From Nitzschia sp. DOCU1 (taxonomy: Eukaryota; Bacillariophyta; Bacillariophyceae; Bacillariales; Bacillariaceae), in contig OX595985.1 in the NCBI GenBank assembly GCA_951394045.1, positions 1,116,001 to 1,180,000 on the forward strand: a stretch of 64,000 nt of DNA, written 5' to 3'. Under the pieces are notes generated by a model. It saw nothing but the letters and a program-made list of their open reading frames with translations, was not told the DNA's origin and did no database searches. A program made the position numbers and the translations under genes. Shown here piece after piece: positions 39,200 to 48,059 of this stretch. Positions within the stretch are counted from its first letter, which is position 1. The number at the start of each line of letters is the position of its first letter.

Positions 39200-41445
39200 A
39201 TGGCTAGGCCACTTTGTCCCTGCTGCTTCCAGGCATACGCCTCGACTCTTCTGGCCGAATCCTCATCGTCATTGGCCGCAGAGGAAAAGGATCCGGCATT
39301 GGCAAACTTTCAGTTTTGCGCCACTTGTGCTCCTTCGGACGTCGAACTTGCCTTGGCGAAGAAAGCAGCAAACGATCGATCAGTTCCTCCGATTGTTTGG
39401 TTTCTGACTGTGGAAGAAATTGAAGCTCAAACGCAAAAGATCTTGGAGGAAACCAAGGCGAATTTGGATTCGATTGCGGCCATTCCAATCGATCAAGTGA
39501 CGTTTGAGAATACGGTTGCGAAACTCATGACGCCGCCAAACTACAAGACAAACCCAGCCATTGCTGCTTGCAAGTTCTTGCAGCATTGTTCTACCGATCC
39601 TGCTATCCGAGAGGCGGCTAGCAAGGCTGGAAAGGCCTTTAGTGCCTCGCGAGTGGAAGGAAGAATGAGAAAAGACGTTTATGCGCGGGTCAAAGCCTTT
39701 AGCTTGACCCCTGAGAGCCAAAATCTTTCCGATTACCAGAAGCACTTTGTCAAGGCGTCGTTACAAGACTTTGAGCGAGCTGGGCTGGCGCTATCTGATC
39801 AAGACGGAGCGAAACTCCAACAACTTTTGGAAGAAGATTCAGCTGTATGTTCAGAGTACGGAAAGAATTTGGGCGCCGATGCTACCAAACTATTTTTCAC
39901 TCCGGACGAACTAAAAGGATGTGGGGATGACTTTATCAAAGATCGTCTAGACAAGGATGAAGAAGGCAAGTGTACCATCACTTTGAAGTACCCGGACATC
40001 ATTCCTATTGGAAGCAACTGCGAAGTAGCAGAGACTCGTCGGTTGGTGGCAGTGGCTAGGGAGGGCCCCGGTGCCTACAAGAACAATTTGGAGTTGGTAG
40101 CCAAGGGGATCGGCATTCGAAAGGAAATCGCCGCTTTATTGGGGTACCCGAGCTGGGCGGAATACATCTGCAGCAAGCGAATGAGTGGATCCTACAAGGC
40201 AGTTGATGACTTTTTGTCAACTTTGGAGTCACAACTGAAGGAAAGTGCAGCCAAGGACTTTGAGACACTTTTGGAGCTCAAAAAATCACATTGCAAAGAA
40301 ATCAAGGTGGAATTTGACGGCAAGCTGAATGCGTGGGATGCTGGGTTTTATAAGGAACTCCTCCTCAAAACCAAGTACGGCGTTGATACTGAGAAAATCC
40401 GTGAATACTTCCCCCTGGATCATGTGTTGGAGACGATGATGGACATCTACCAGGAGCTCCTTGGTTTGACCTTTACCGAACTTCCAAAAGGAACCTTTTG
40501 GTGTTGGCATACGGATGTGCGCTGTTTTGAGGTCAAGGACGCGGCATCCTCAGAGCGTATTGGATTTTTCTATCTAGATCTGCACCCACGTGAGGGAAAG
40601 TATGGTACGTGGCGCATGGTGTCAATTCGTCTCTCTGTGCTCGAACCGTCTACTTACGTTGTTCTCCTTCAGGCCACGCGGCTATCTTTCATCTGGTCAA
40701 GCACGGTCTGAATGGCATTAAAGCGGTCGACTGCATGTTGTGCAATCTACCTGCATCGACGAAAGGTAAGCCGTCTCTACTTCGTCACCAGGACGTTGTC
40801 ACTGCGTATCATGAATTCGGTCACATCATGCATGGATTGTGCAGCGAAGGAATCGGAAATTCTACTCGTCTTGCCAAATGCCCACGAGATTTCGTCGAAG
40901 CTCCTTCCCAAATGCTAGAAAACTGGGTTTGGCAACCAGAAATCCTTGCGCGCCTTTCCAAACACTTCCAAACAGGCGAGACCCTTCCAAAGGAAATGCT
41001 AGAAAGTATGGTTCGTGCCAAACATGTCAATGTGGCACTGGATTCCTTGCGACAGATTTATCTCAGTCGGTTAGACTTGTCTATTCACGGGCCCAACCCC
41101 CCCAAGGATGCGGAGGGCTTGCAGGCTCTAGTCGACGAAATACGCCCCAAGATAACCATGTTCGAGAATCCGGAGGGATGCAATATGCTGAGAACGTTTG
41201 GTCATTTGATGAATCAGTATTCGGCGTCGTATTACGGATACATGTGGGCGGAAGTTCTGAGTGCGGACATGTTTGCAACACGCTTCGAAAAGGAAGGTTT
41301 CTTGAACCCCAAAGTCGGTATGGACTATCGAAAGATGGTGTTGGCACCGGGAGGAACGCACAATATTAGCGATCACTTGACAAAGTTCTTGGGTAGACCG
41401 CCAAGCAACGAAGCTTTTCTGAAATCGAGGGGGGTCTTGAAGTAA
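39200..41445 (+). CDS. M3-family zinc oligopeptidase (thimet oligopeptidase/neurolysin type)
   Basis: Exons 39200-40604 and 40673-41445, with a 68-base intron (GTACGT to CTTCAG), give 725 residues. The splice rejoins REGKYG-HAAIFHLV. The active site is complete: HEFGH at residues 515-519 (zinc ligands and catalytic Glu), the downstream Glu in DFVEAPSQMLENWVW, and the substrate-binding tail SASYYGYMWAEVLSADMF. These cytosolic or organellar peptidases cut short peptides, often those released by the proteasome or from presequences. The first 40 residues carry an unusual Cys-rich extension (CPCC, then CATC about 30 residues later), which could bind zinc. The ATG at 39200 is the first; the frame extends upstream only without ATG. 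Its upstream region has three CCAAT boxes. Confidence 0.93.
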
Positions 41446-41647
41446 TCAGTTTCGATATAGTTGAAGGCAATTTAGTAAATCGATCTGTAGCGTGTATGAT
41501 AGTATTTCAATTGAACGACTTATAATACACGCTATGGGTTGTATCGTACTTGGAGTGGGCTTACGCTATCTATGACACACAGGGGATCCATCAAACTCAT
41601 CAAACCGTTCCACTAGCTCTGTTATTTATGATTGCTTGCGTTTTCGT

Positions 41648-43147
41648 CTACTCCCATGCACCCTCGGTGGTGATGTCACCTAAAGAGGACGCTGAAAGTG
41701 TTTCTTCTGATGGCGAATCACTGAAATCACAGAGCATGGCCACTACGGACGCGAAGCCATGTAGTACACTTTTGCACTTTTCCGAGGTTCCCATTCGGAT
41801 CCCAACTGGGCCAATCTCCGCGTTGGCCATCAAGCCGGCGATCGGGGTATTGGGAGGCAAGAGCTGTTCTACATGTCTCAAATCTACATTTGGAATGCCA
41901 AACAGACCTTGCCCTCGTCCCATGCAGGATATTTGAAAGGCGCCCAACGCTTTGCCAGCTTGTTCGCCGAGAAACAAACGTTCGGTCACGGCGCGTTTAA
42001 GAACCGCTTGCCAATCCGCCAACGCAATCTCCTTGGACTGTACGTGGAAACGAAAGAAGTCTCCAGTATGTATTTGTGGGCCGCAAACTAGAATGGACCC
42101 TGACCTCGGTCGGAACCCGGTCATTTGACGTAGAATGAATTCATCCGGAGGATTCTCTTCAATACTTTGACGGATGTCCTGTTCGTCCTTGTGAATGCCA
42201 CCCAAGAAATCGTCGCTCGTAACGGACGGCAAGTCCCCGTCATTTTCTTTCATGACTTGATCGATAGTTTCTTGCAATTTGTCAAGGGCTCGTTCACAAT
42301 CTAGTTCATGAACGGCTGGTCCATCGACGCTAGTCACTCGATAGATCGGTCCGACGGGACGGCATCCTTGGGTCACAACGACCTCTAGGCCCACGTTTCC
42401 GGCAAAGGTGGCACCAATCAAGCTACCAGGGGGCAGGACCTTTTTGCCGATGGCTAAAGAAGACTGACCAGGACCGGCTACCGAAATCCCGCCGGCCACA
42501 ATGCCATCGATTTTGTCTAACAATGAATGAATCTCATGGCAATGCGGGTCGGCAAACACTAAATGCGATGGATCTCGGTCGTGATTGTCAGCCGAAGTGA
42601 GTCGAAGCTCGGACGCCATAGTGCCACCGTCGATGTTATTGTCATTGTCACTTAGACAGAACAATTCCACTGACGATCCTCCTGGCAACACCCCACCCAT
42701 GAATGACATACCACAAGCGTCTTCCGTTTCCTGCCCAGCCCCCACAATGCCCCCACCGACGACCGTCAACAGCTGAGTGTGCTCGCCTAATCGCTCTTGT
42801 GCACTTTCTACAAGAGCCCCCAGGTGAGCAGCAAATGCTGGACTCACAAACAAACAGCCAATGGCTGGTTTCGTCGGGACCACCCAGCCCGCCAGCAACT
42901 TATCCAAAGCGGATTCAAAGTCGTCCCCACGATCCGATGATGCCTGTGCGCATTGGAAGGATTTGGATGCCAATGACTTTATGCCAGCACTCAAAACTTG
43001 CTCTCCAATTAACCCTTCCGCATTGGTGGAAAATGACGGCTTGTCTCCATTGCCGCTCGGTGCCACTTGAAAGGCACTTGTCGTCGTCGTCGTCGTTGTT
43101 AATGTCAGCAGGGCAGACAGGGCGATGCAACACAATGACACTTGCAT
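41648..43147 (-). CDS. FIST-domain protein with plastid-type presequence
   Basis: 499 residues from the ATG at 43147. The N-terminus is a signal peptide (LCCIALSALLTLTTTT) ending in TTSAFQVAPS. Phe after a SA cleavage site is the hallmark of diatom plastid import, so plastid location is a strong inference. The mature part fits the FIST N and C domains: AIGCLFVSPAFAAHL, LLTVVGGGIVGAGQETEDAC and AGGISVAGPGQSSLAIG in the N part; FILRQMTGFRPRSGSILVCG in the middle; GIPNVDLRHVEQLLPPNTPI and GLMANAEIGPVG near the end. FIST domains are ligand sensors in bacteria and in F-box proteins (FBXO22). The ligand here is unknown. Tail-to-tail with the M3 peptidase; the acidic C-terminus is unremarkable. Confidence 0.8.
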   Translation of the reverse strand: MQVSLCCIALSALLTLTTTTTTTSAFQVAPSGNGDKPSFSTNAEGLIGEQVLSAGIKSLASKSFQCAQASSDRGDDFESALDKLLAGWVVPTKPAIGCLFVSPAFAAHLGALVESAQERLGEHTQLLTVVGGGIVGAGQETEDACGMSFMGGVLPGGSSVELFCLSDNDNNIDGGTMASELRLTSADNHDRDPSHLVFADPHCHEIHSLLDKIDGIVAGGISVAGPGQSSLAIGKKVLPPGSLIGATFAGNVGLEVVVTQGCRPVGPIYRVTSVDGPAVHELDCERALDKLQETIDQVMKENDGDLPSVTSDDFLGGIHKDEQDIRQSIEENPPDEFILRQMTGFRPRSGSILVCGPQIHTGDFFRFHVQSKEIALADWQAVLKRAVTERLFLGEQAGKALGAFQISCMGRGQGLFGIPNVDLRHVEQLLPPNTPIAGLMANAEIGPVGIRMGTSEKCKSVLHGFASVVAMLCDFSDSPSEETLSASSLGDITTEGAWE

Positions 43148-43182
43148 GATTACCACAGGAGAGCAAAAGAATTAATAACACG

Positions 43183-43524
43183 ATGATCTTGTTGTTGTCG
43201 TTGCTTGCCTTTGTTTTTTTTGTCCAAAGAATTTGGAGCCCAGCGCGGGAAGAAGTCGAAGAACTATTAATACTGCAACAAATCACCCATCAAGCAGAGA
43301 AAGAAATTCTTGCGCCTTCCTCTTCTTCATATCAGAAAAGGAATGACTGCCCCCTCCCCCCGACCAATCAGCGTGGTCCCAAGAGGCAAACCGATCTGGC
43401 AGATGCCGTTCGCAAAATTCTGAAGAAGGGGAAGAAGGATTTTTCAAAAGGAGGAGTACAGCCGCCGGATTATGAAAGGTACTTCCATCTCCCGTCACAG
43501 CATCACGATGAAAAGTACCGGTAG
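43183..43524 (+). CDS. Possible small membrane-anchored protein
   Basis: 113 codons from an ATG at 43183, only 35 bases from the divergent FIST start. A hydrophobic N-terminus (MILLLSLLAFVFFVQRIW) is followed by a helical acidic segment (REEVEELLILQQITHQAEK) and a basic Lys/Gly region (KILKKGKKDFSKGG). It resembles small single-pass proteins, but the very tight spacing to the neighbour's start makes it uncertain. No family is recognised. Confidence 0.35.
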   Translation: MILLLSLLAFVFFVQRIWSPAREEVEELLILQQITHQAEKEILAPSSSSYQKRNDCPLPPTNQRGPKRQTDLADAVRKILKKGKKDFSKGGVQPPDYERYFHLPSQHHDEKYR

Positions 43525-43858
43525 TGAAACTACCGTAATTTTTGGAGTGAAATACCCGCCAAACCTGTAATTGGAGAACGGAGAATTTTAGTATTCTTAC
43601 GTACATTTCTCTGATAAAGTGAATTACTTAGAATATGAAAATACATAATTTCTCATAGTCGAATGCTTACTTAGCAGAGGGGGGTATGGGACAAGGGGGA
43701 ATCGATCATTGCAAAAAGTACGGTATGTGAATTCACGTGCTTTGATTGGATTATTTTTCTCACGTCATCGCATTTTCGAGGTTCTCTTAGTGATGACCAG
43801 CTGATCTGTACTTAAAGATGGGTGTTCTATTGGTCGCACCTAGTAATTTTTATTCCTG
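43525..43858 (+). promoter_or_regulatory. Upstream region with inverse CCAAT boxes and a CRE-like site
   Basis: Between the small ORF and the next gene. It holds TACCGGTA (43516-43523, overlapping the ORF end), ATTGG at 43745-43749 and 43829-43833 (CCAAT on the minus strand), and CACGTCATC at 43761-43769, a bZIP/CRE-like core. Function is inferred from motif only. Confidence 0.35.
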
Positions 43859-44890
43859 ATGTTAAAACGCCATCGCACCCTACGACACAAACTTCAAGTC
43901 ACATCGATAAATAGCAGGCGACAAGCAATTAACATTTTCTCTCTCCCGGTATCGGAAGTGCCGATGCCAATCACGGAAAAGATGGGACACCAAGCACCCA
44001 GGGGTCAATTGTGGGGAACGTTGCGCACAATTGACCCCTGCAAGCCCCTCTACGACGATGGCCGGACGCGAAAATCGACTTTCGCTTTTCGCGTGGGCGG
44101 AGACTTTCCATCCCGCCGTCTCCGAAAATTTCCGGAAGCAGCAACAAATCCATCACACCGCCATCACTTGGACCCCTGCCCTATCGCTCATCACTCATTC
44201 AACGTTGTATCACCATCCACTTTCCAATTAGTCTCGATGTTTATGAGAGAAATGACAAATTACGATTCGTCATCCGAGGACGAATACCAAGAAGATCCCA
44301 ACATTCCTGTGGACGTGAATGCTCTGGAAAACGATGATAGCTGCTCTGTTGGCAGTGAGCTATCCGATCAGAGCATGAAGCATTATGGTTTGAGCTATGA
44401 TTGCAAGCCGGACATTTCGGAAGTTGCCAATTTAACGTTGAATGTAAATTATGGCGATCTTGCCAACATGGCTTGCAATAAGGGCCAAGTGACCGCGCCA
44501 GCGGGTGTCCTGGATCCAGCGTACACTGCGAACAATGGGCAAGAACTGACTTGGAGTCAGTTGTTGGACGGGGAGTCATCGCAACCATTTGGAAGCGAGG
44601 GGCAGCAAAGTACTACTTCGTTCATCTGGACGCAAGGCTACGATCCAAATGCTACTCTAGCTGGTGGACAATTGGCTTTTCCACTTCCCTTTACCAAGCC
44701 ATTCAAGGCGACGCGACGACCATCGGATACATTGAGCTTACCTGGGTTGCCGCGCCGACCTCGGCCTTTTGACGCACTCAAGCTCTTCATCATCAGACCA
44801 AAGGGGACACTGGTAAACAGCAAAGACTCTTCCTGCACTGCAGACACGCTTTCTTGCAGCTTTCGAACACGATACGAGACGGCATCGTAG
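43859..44890 (+). CDS. Unrecognised Ser/Asp/Gly-rich protein
   Basis: The frame is open from an ATG at 43859 (343 residues). A second ATG at 44237 would give 217 residues beginning MFMREMTNYDSSSEDEYQ, and I think it the likelier start. The first 126 codons are basic and patternless and span two perfect inverted repeats, better explained as a 5' untranslated region. The body has acidic Ser stretches, LTLNVNYGDLANMAC, and a Pro/Arg-rich end (LPGLPRRPRPFDALK). No family is recognised, and no signal peptide or membrane span. Function is unknown. Confidence 0.5.
   Translation: MLKRHRTLRHKLQVTSINSRRQAINIFSLPVSEVPMPITEKMGHQAPRGQLWGTLRTIDPCKPLYDDGRTRKSTFAFRVGGDFPSRRLRKFPEAATNPSHRHHLDPCPIAHHSFNVVSPSTFQLVSMFMREMTNYDSSSEDEYQEDPNIPVDVNALENDDSCSVGSELSDQSMKHYGLSYDCKPDISEVANLTLNVNYGDLANMACNKGQVTAPAGVLDPAYTANNGQELTWSQLLDGESSQPFGSEGQQSTTSFIWTQGYDPNATLAGGQLAFPLPFTKPFKATRRPSDTLSLPGLPRRPRPFDALKLFIIRPKGTLVNSKDSSCTADTLSCSFRTRYETAS
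43999..44094. repeat. Two consecutive perfect inverted repeats
   Basis: First: 15-base arms 43999-44013 (CAGGGGTCAATTGTG) and 44026-44040, with a 12-base spacer containing AACGTT. Second: 9-base arms 44066-44074 (ACGCGAAAA) and 44086-44094 (TTTTCGCGT), with an 11-base spacer. They fall in the probable 5' untranslated part of the gene at 43.9-44.9 kb and could fold in RNA or bind a dimeric factor. Confidence 0.85.
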
Positions 44891-45610
44891 AGCGGTGGGC
44901 TAGCTAAAAGGAGCTGCTAATGTGTCGCCCGTGTGGGCAGGGCGTCTTGCTCCTGTCACTATGCGATTCTCTTCACATGAAATATATCACGTATTATACA
45001 CCACCTCGGCTTCACCCATTTACTGCACAAAACAACGCGATAGATCAATCGATGATGTGCATACTATCACTTTGGGGTTAATTTTTTACAATTATAGAGA
45101 TATTCTTGTAGGACTTGCAAAGATGAATGGTTAGTTCTTTGGTAGTCACAGTTTGAGCGACACGAAGCGCGAAAGATGACCCCCCGGCCATGCATGTGTA
45201 CCAATCCGGCACAGCAGGGCTGCAGTACCAAAAGTAGAGAAAGGGGCACCAGCACTGGAGTAGAATTGCGCTCTTACGAGTCTTTCAGGCATTTTACGTT
45301 CGCGTGAACCTAAATTTGTCTTTATATTTGCTCCCCGGATGAACGGGCTCAGTTTAGAAGAAATTGAGTGCTGCGTAACCCACCGTGCAGATGTATTTCC
45401 GCTCTGACAACAAACGCAATTGCTGATATGTCGTTAATTATGGCTCTAGTTCTTGATAGAATAGCTAGGTATTCTCTAGCTAGAGTAGTAGACGCACCAG
45501 CTATCTGAGATTCTAACCCAAGGATCGATATCGGTAGACTATTCTTAGCAAAATGGCGAAACCTCCGAGCTAGACCACAAAATTGTGCTCCATCCACGCC
45601 GAGTGTCCAC
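44891..45610. other. Convergent intergenic region
   Basis: About 0.7 kb between two converging genes. Short frames only; no recognisable repeat or RNA gene. Confidence 0.5.
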
Positions 45611-46351
45611 CTATCGAAAGGCCGAAACTAGATCTTGATCCCGAAGGATTATCACTGCAGCATACAAGGCAAAGACGGGAAAGATGACCCAAATGCCATT
45701 GGCTACTCCGACAAAGCCAAGCACCTCTGCTAAGGGCTGCCCCACGTGGCGCTTGTTGAAGAAAAAGCTCAAGAAGTAAATCAAGGCCCCATACAAGACT
45801 TGCCAGTAAGACGCGCATCCCAAGACGCCCACCAGTAACCACGCATATTGCCAGCTAGCTTGGACTTGAGTGGGAAATAAAATTGCGGCATTCCACAACA
45901 GACAAGGCGGAATTGTGGACCAGCCATTACCAACGTCAATGAAGAATCCAAAGGACTCTTGATTTTGATAGGATGGATCCCAGAGTGAATACGTTGACCA
46001 CATGATTGCCCATTTTTCTCCGCTGAACAATGTCGAAAGCGACAGTGGCATGGTCAAGTACTGGAACGCGGCCTTCCATTCTTTGCCTTGATACATTTTC
46101 TTTCGTTCCAAGTAGTCCTTCTGGATAAATCGGATATGATTTCCCAGGGCGATTTCGCAAAAGGCGATCAAAATATTCAAATTGTTGAAAAAGAGAATCG
46201 ACAAGGCAACAGCATTCGGAAGAGATTCCACAAAGGAGAGTGGCACAAAAATGGTAATGGCGAGCCACAGCACAATTGCGCTGGTAATGTTGAGCCCAGG
46301 AAGCGGGGCTTCTAGAAACGAGGATGGTACATCGGCTTTCGTCTTTGCCAT
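45611..46351 (-). CDS. Multispanning membrane protein, family unknown
   Basis: 246 residues from the ATG at 46351; the upstream frame has no better ATG. Five or six hydrophobic spans can be traced: about residues 24-45 (SAIVLWLAITIFVPLSFVE), 47-72 (AVALSILFFNNLNILIAFCE), 145-165, 170-215 (WLLVGVLGCASYWQVLYGAL) and 225-240. The loop between the second and third has conserved-looking charged residues (HIRFIQKDYLERKK) and an aromatic segment (SLWDPSYQNQESFGFFIDVG). I do not recognise the family; the general layout recalls small ER membrane isomerases of the EBP/EXPERA type, but I see no diagnostic residues. Probably a complete single-exon gene. Confidence 0.65.
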   Translation of the reverse strand: MAKTKADVPSSFLEAPLPGLNITSAIVLWLAITIFVPLSFVESLPNAVALSILFFNNLNILIAFCEIALGNHIRFIQKDYLERKKMYQGKEWKAAFQYLTMPLSLSTLFSGEKWAIMWSTYSLWDPSYQNQESFGFFIDVGNGWSTIPPCLLWNAAILFPTQVQASWQYAWLLVGVLGCASYWQVLYGALIYFLSFFFNKRHVGQPLAEVLGFVGVANGIWVIFPVFALYAAVIILRDQDLVSAFR

Positions 46352-47900
46352 GATGAAGTAGACACTTAAATGGAGAGTTGTTGAAATGTTATTGGAGATA
46401 TGTTTTCTTGCATCGTCGCAGGGACGGTCGTCTAACAACCAGCGCTGTCATTGGTATCTCGTCATGCCGTTGTGCGGAAGCGGTGACCCCACCGGTAGCT
46501 GTCCTACTGGTCGACTGACTCGTCGCAGTCGTCCAGCGCGGGTCGATTTCGGACCTTTCGTCGCGTTGTTGACAAGATCCTGTTACCATTCTTTGGAAGT
46601 AGGTGTCCCACCGCTAGCTAATGTATCTATGCTTTCAAAGTGAATTTGCTTGGTTATCGTTAGAGCTATGGCTATTTTGGTTGTTCCTTCCATTAAGAAA
46701 CCGACCCAAGAAATAGGCAATGCTCGAGCAGCATCTCGGATGTTCTCAATCAGTTGTCGACCTCCTCTGGTTGTCGAGAGGAACATCAACACAAATGTCG
46801 CGGCCTCGAGTACATTGCTGCTGACAACAGCAATTATGTGCCAATGGTTCAGATTGACGCCGACAAGTTGGATCAAGGCTCTGCCCACAATACATTTGAT
46901 CTCTCGTCGTCTTTGACTCTCTCCATCAGGATTAATTTCCACCCTTGCGGCAAACCAAGAGTTGATCTACAACTTGCTTCTCGCCACATCGTGACCCACT
47001 GATACGAAAAACCCAGCTTCATATTAAGTTCAAGGCGATGCTAAAGTATGCAGCGTTTTTCATCCCGTTGTACTTGAGGCTGCCAATCAAACCGACTTTA
47101 TGTTTCGGCGGAAACATTTCAGCGACTTGCCGCCAATGACCCTTCGACCGCCCATAAACTGGACTCAAGACGACACAGCGTAAATTTCCCTCGCCGTCAA
47201 CGTCGGTATGGATCTTGTTTCAATGACCGGCATGGTGGTGATTTGGCTATTCAAAGTGGTGGTAGCACTCGAACACAAGAAACGGCTCTGCAGCTACCAC
47301 AGGCACTGGAAGCATCGAGATATTGAGTGCAGTGCAAGCAATTTAGAACTGATGGCATTCTTTCAATGTTTTAGCCACCAGAGTGTGCATTTCATGGTAG
47401 AAAGACTTCGGTCGAACGCATGGTCATCAGTCTGTCACGCGGCAGCATTGGCTCTCGTCTTAGTCGAATGGCAAGAGACATGGATCACAGCAGATTTCGG
47501 CTGAGTTTCCTCAAGTAGCAGGTGTAGTATGTGGTTCCGTCTCGATGAGGCCATGGCCGATTACAATAATGCATTCATTTACATAATGCTTTCTTCAGCA
47601 ATGCAATGCCATCCGCAACGACGGCGACCACGAATCCTTTTTCTCGCTCGAAAGATATCTTTTTGGATCTGCGAAGAATGCCCGCGAAAAAATTGGATAG
47701 TATCGGGCGGTGGTCATTGGCGCGGCACGAATGACTTGGATTCCGTACCGATTTCTACGAGGTATCCACTAGGCTCACGAATCGAATCAATGGCCGTGAG
47801 GGAATGGCCAACGACGTACGTACGGTTATGTAGAATCGTGGTACTCATTCTACACTGCGCGTGAAACCCGCCAAGCGCGCGTGTCTACGTAGACCCGCTA
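46352..47900. other. Long region without a clear gene; coding-like fragments on the minus strand
   Basis: About 1.5 kb before the Hsp90 promoter. Frames on the minus strand look protein-like: 46583-46942 and beyond (IVGRALIQLVGVNLNHWHII) and about 47020-47214 (LSPVYGRSKGHWRQVAEMFP, then KVGLIGSLKYNGMKN). They are in different frames, lack good starts and cannot be joined with confidence. This may be an unrecognised spliced gene or a decayed one. Plus-strand frames at 47208-47504 and 47529-47864 look less convincing. Confidence 0.35.
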
Positions 47901-48059
47901 CGAATTTCTACGACTGGAAATTTCGATCGAGCTCTTCCTACCACCACCAAATACCCGCCATTTTTCGCTTTCTCGAAAGATCGAAGCTCTCATAATCTCA
48001 GTCTTTGCCTACAAAGCAACTTCTGTTCCTGTTACTAATAACTTTACAATCCCTTCACC
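47901..48059 (+). promoter_or_regulatory. Hsp90 promoter with heat-shock-element-like motifs
   Basis: A nGAAnnTTCn pair is at 47916-47925 (GGAAATTTCG), and TTCTCGAA with a partial third unit is at 47970-47982. Both fit two- to three-unit heat shock elements, 80-145 bases before the ATG. They lie where HSF sites are expected for an Hsp90 gene; binding is inferred. Confidence 0.5.
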
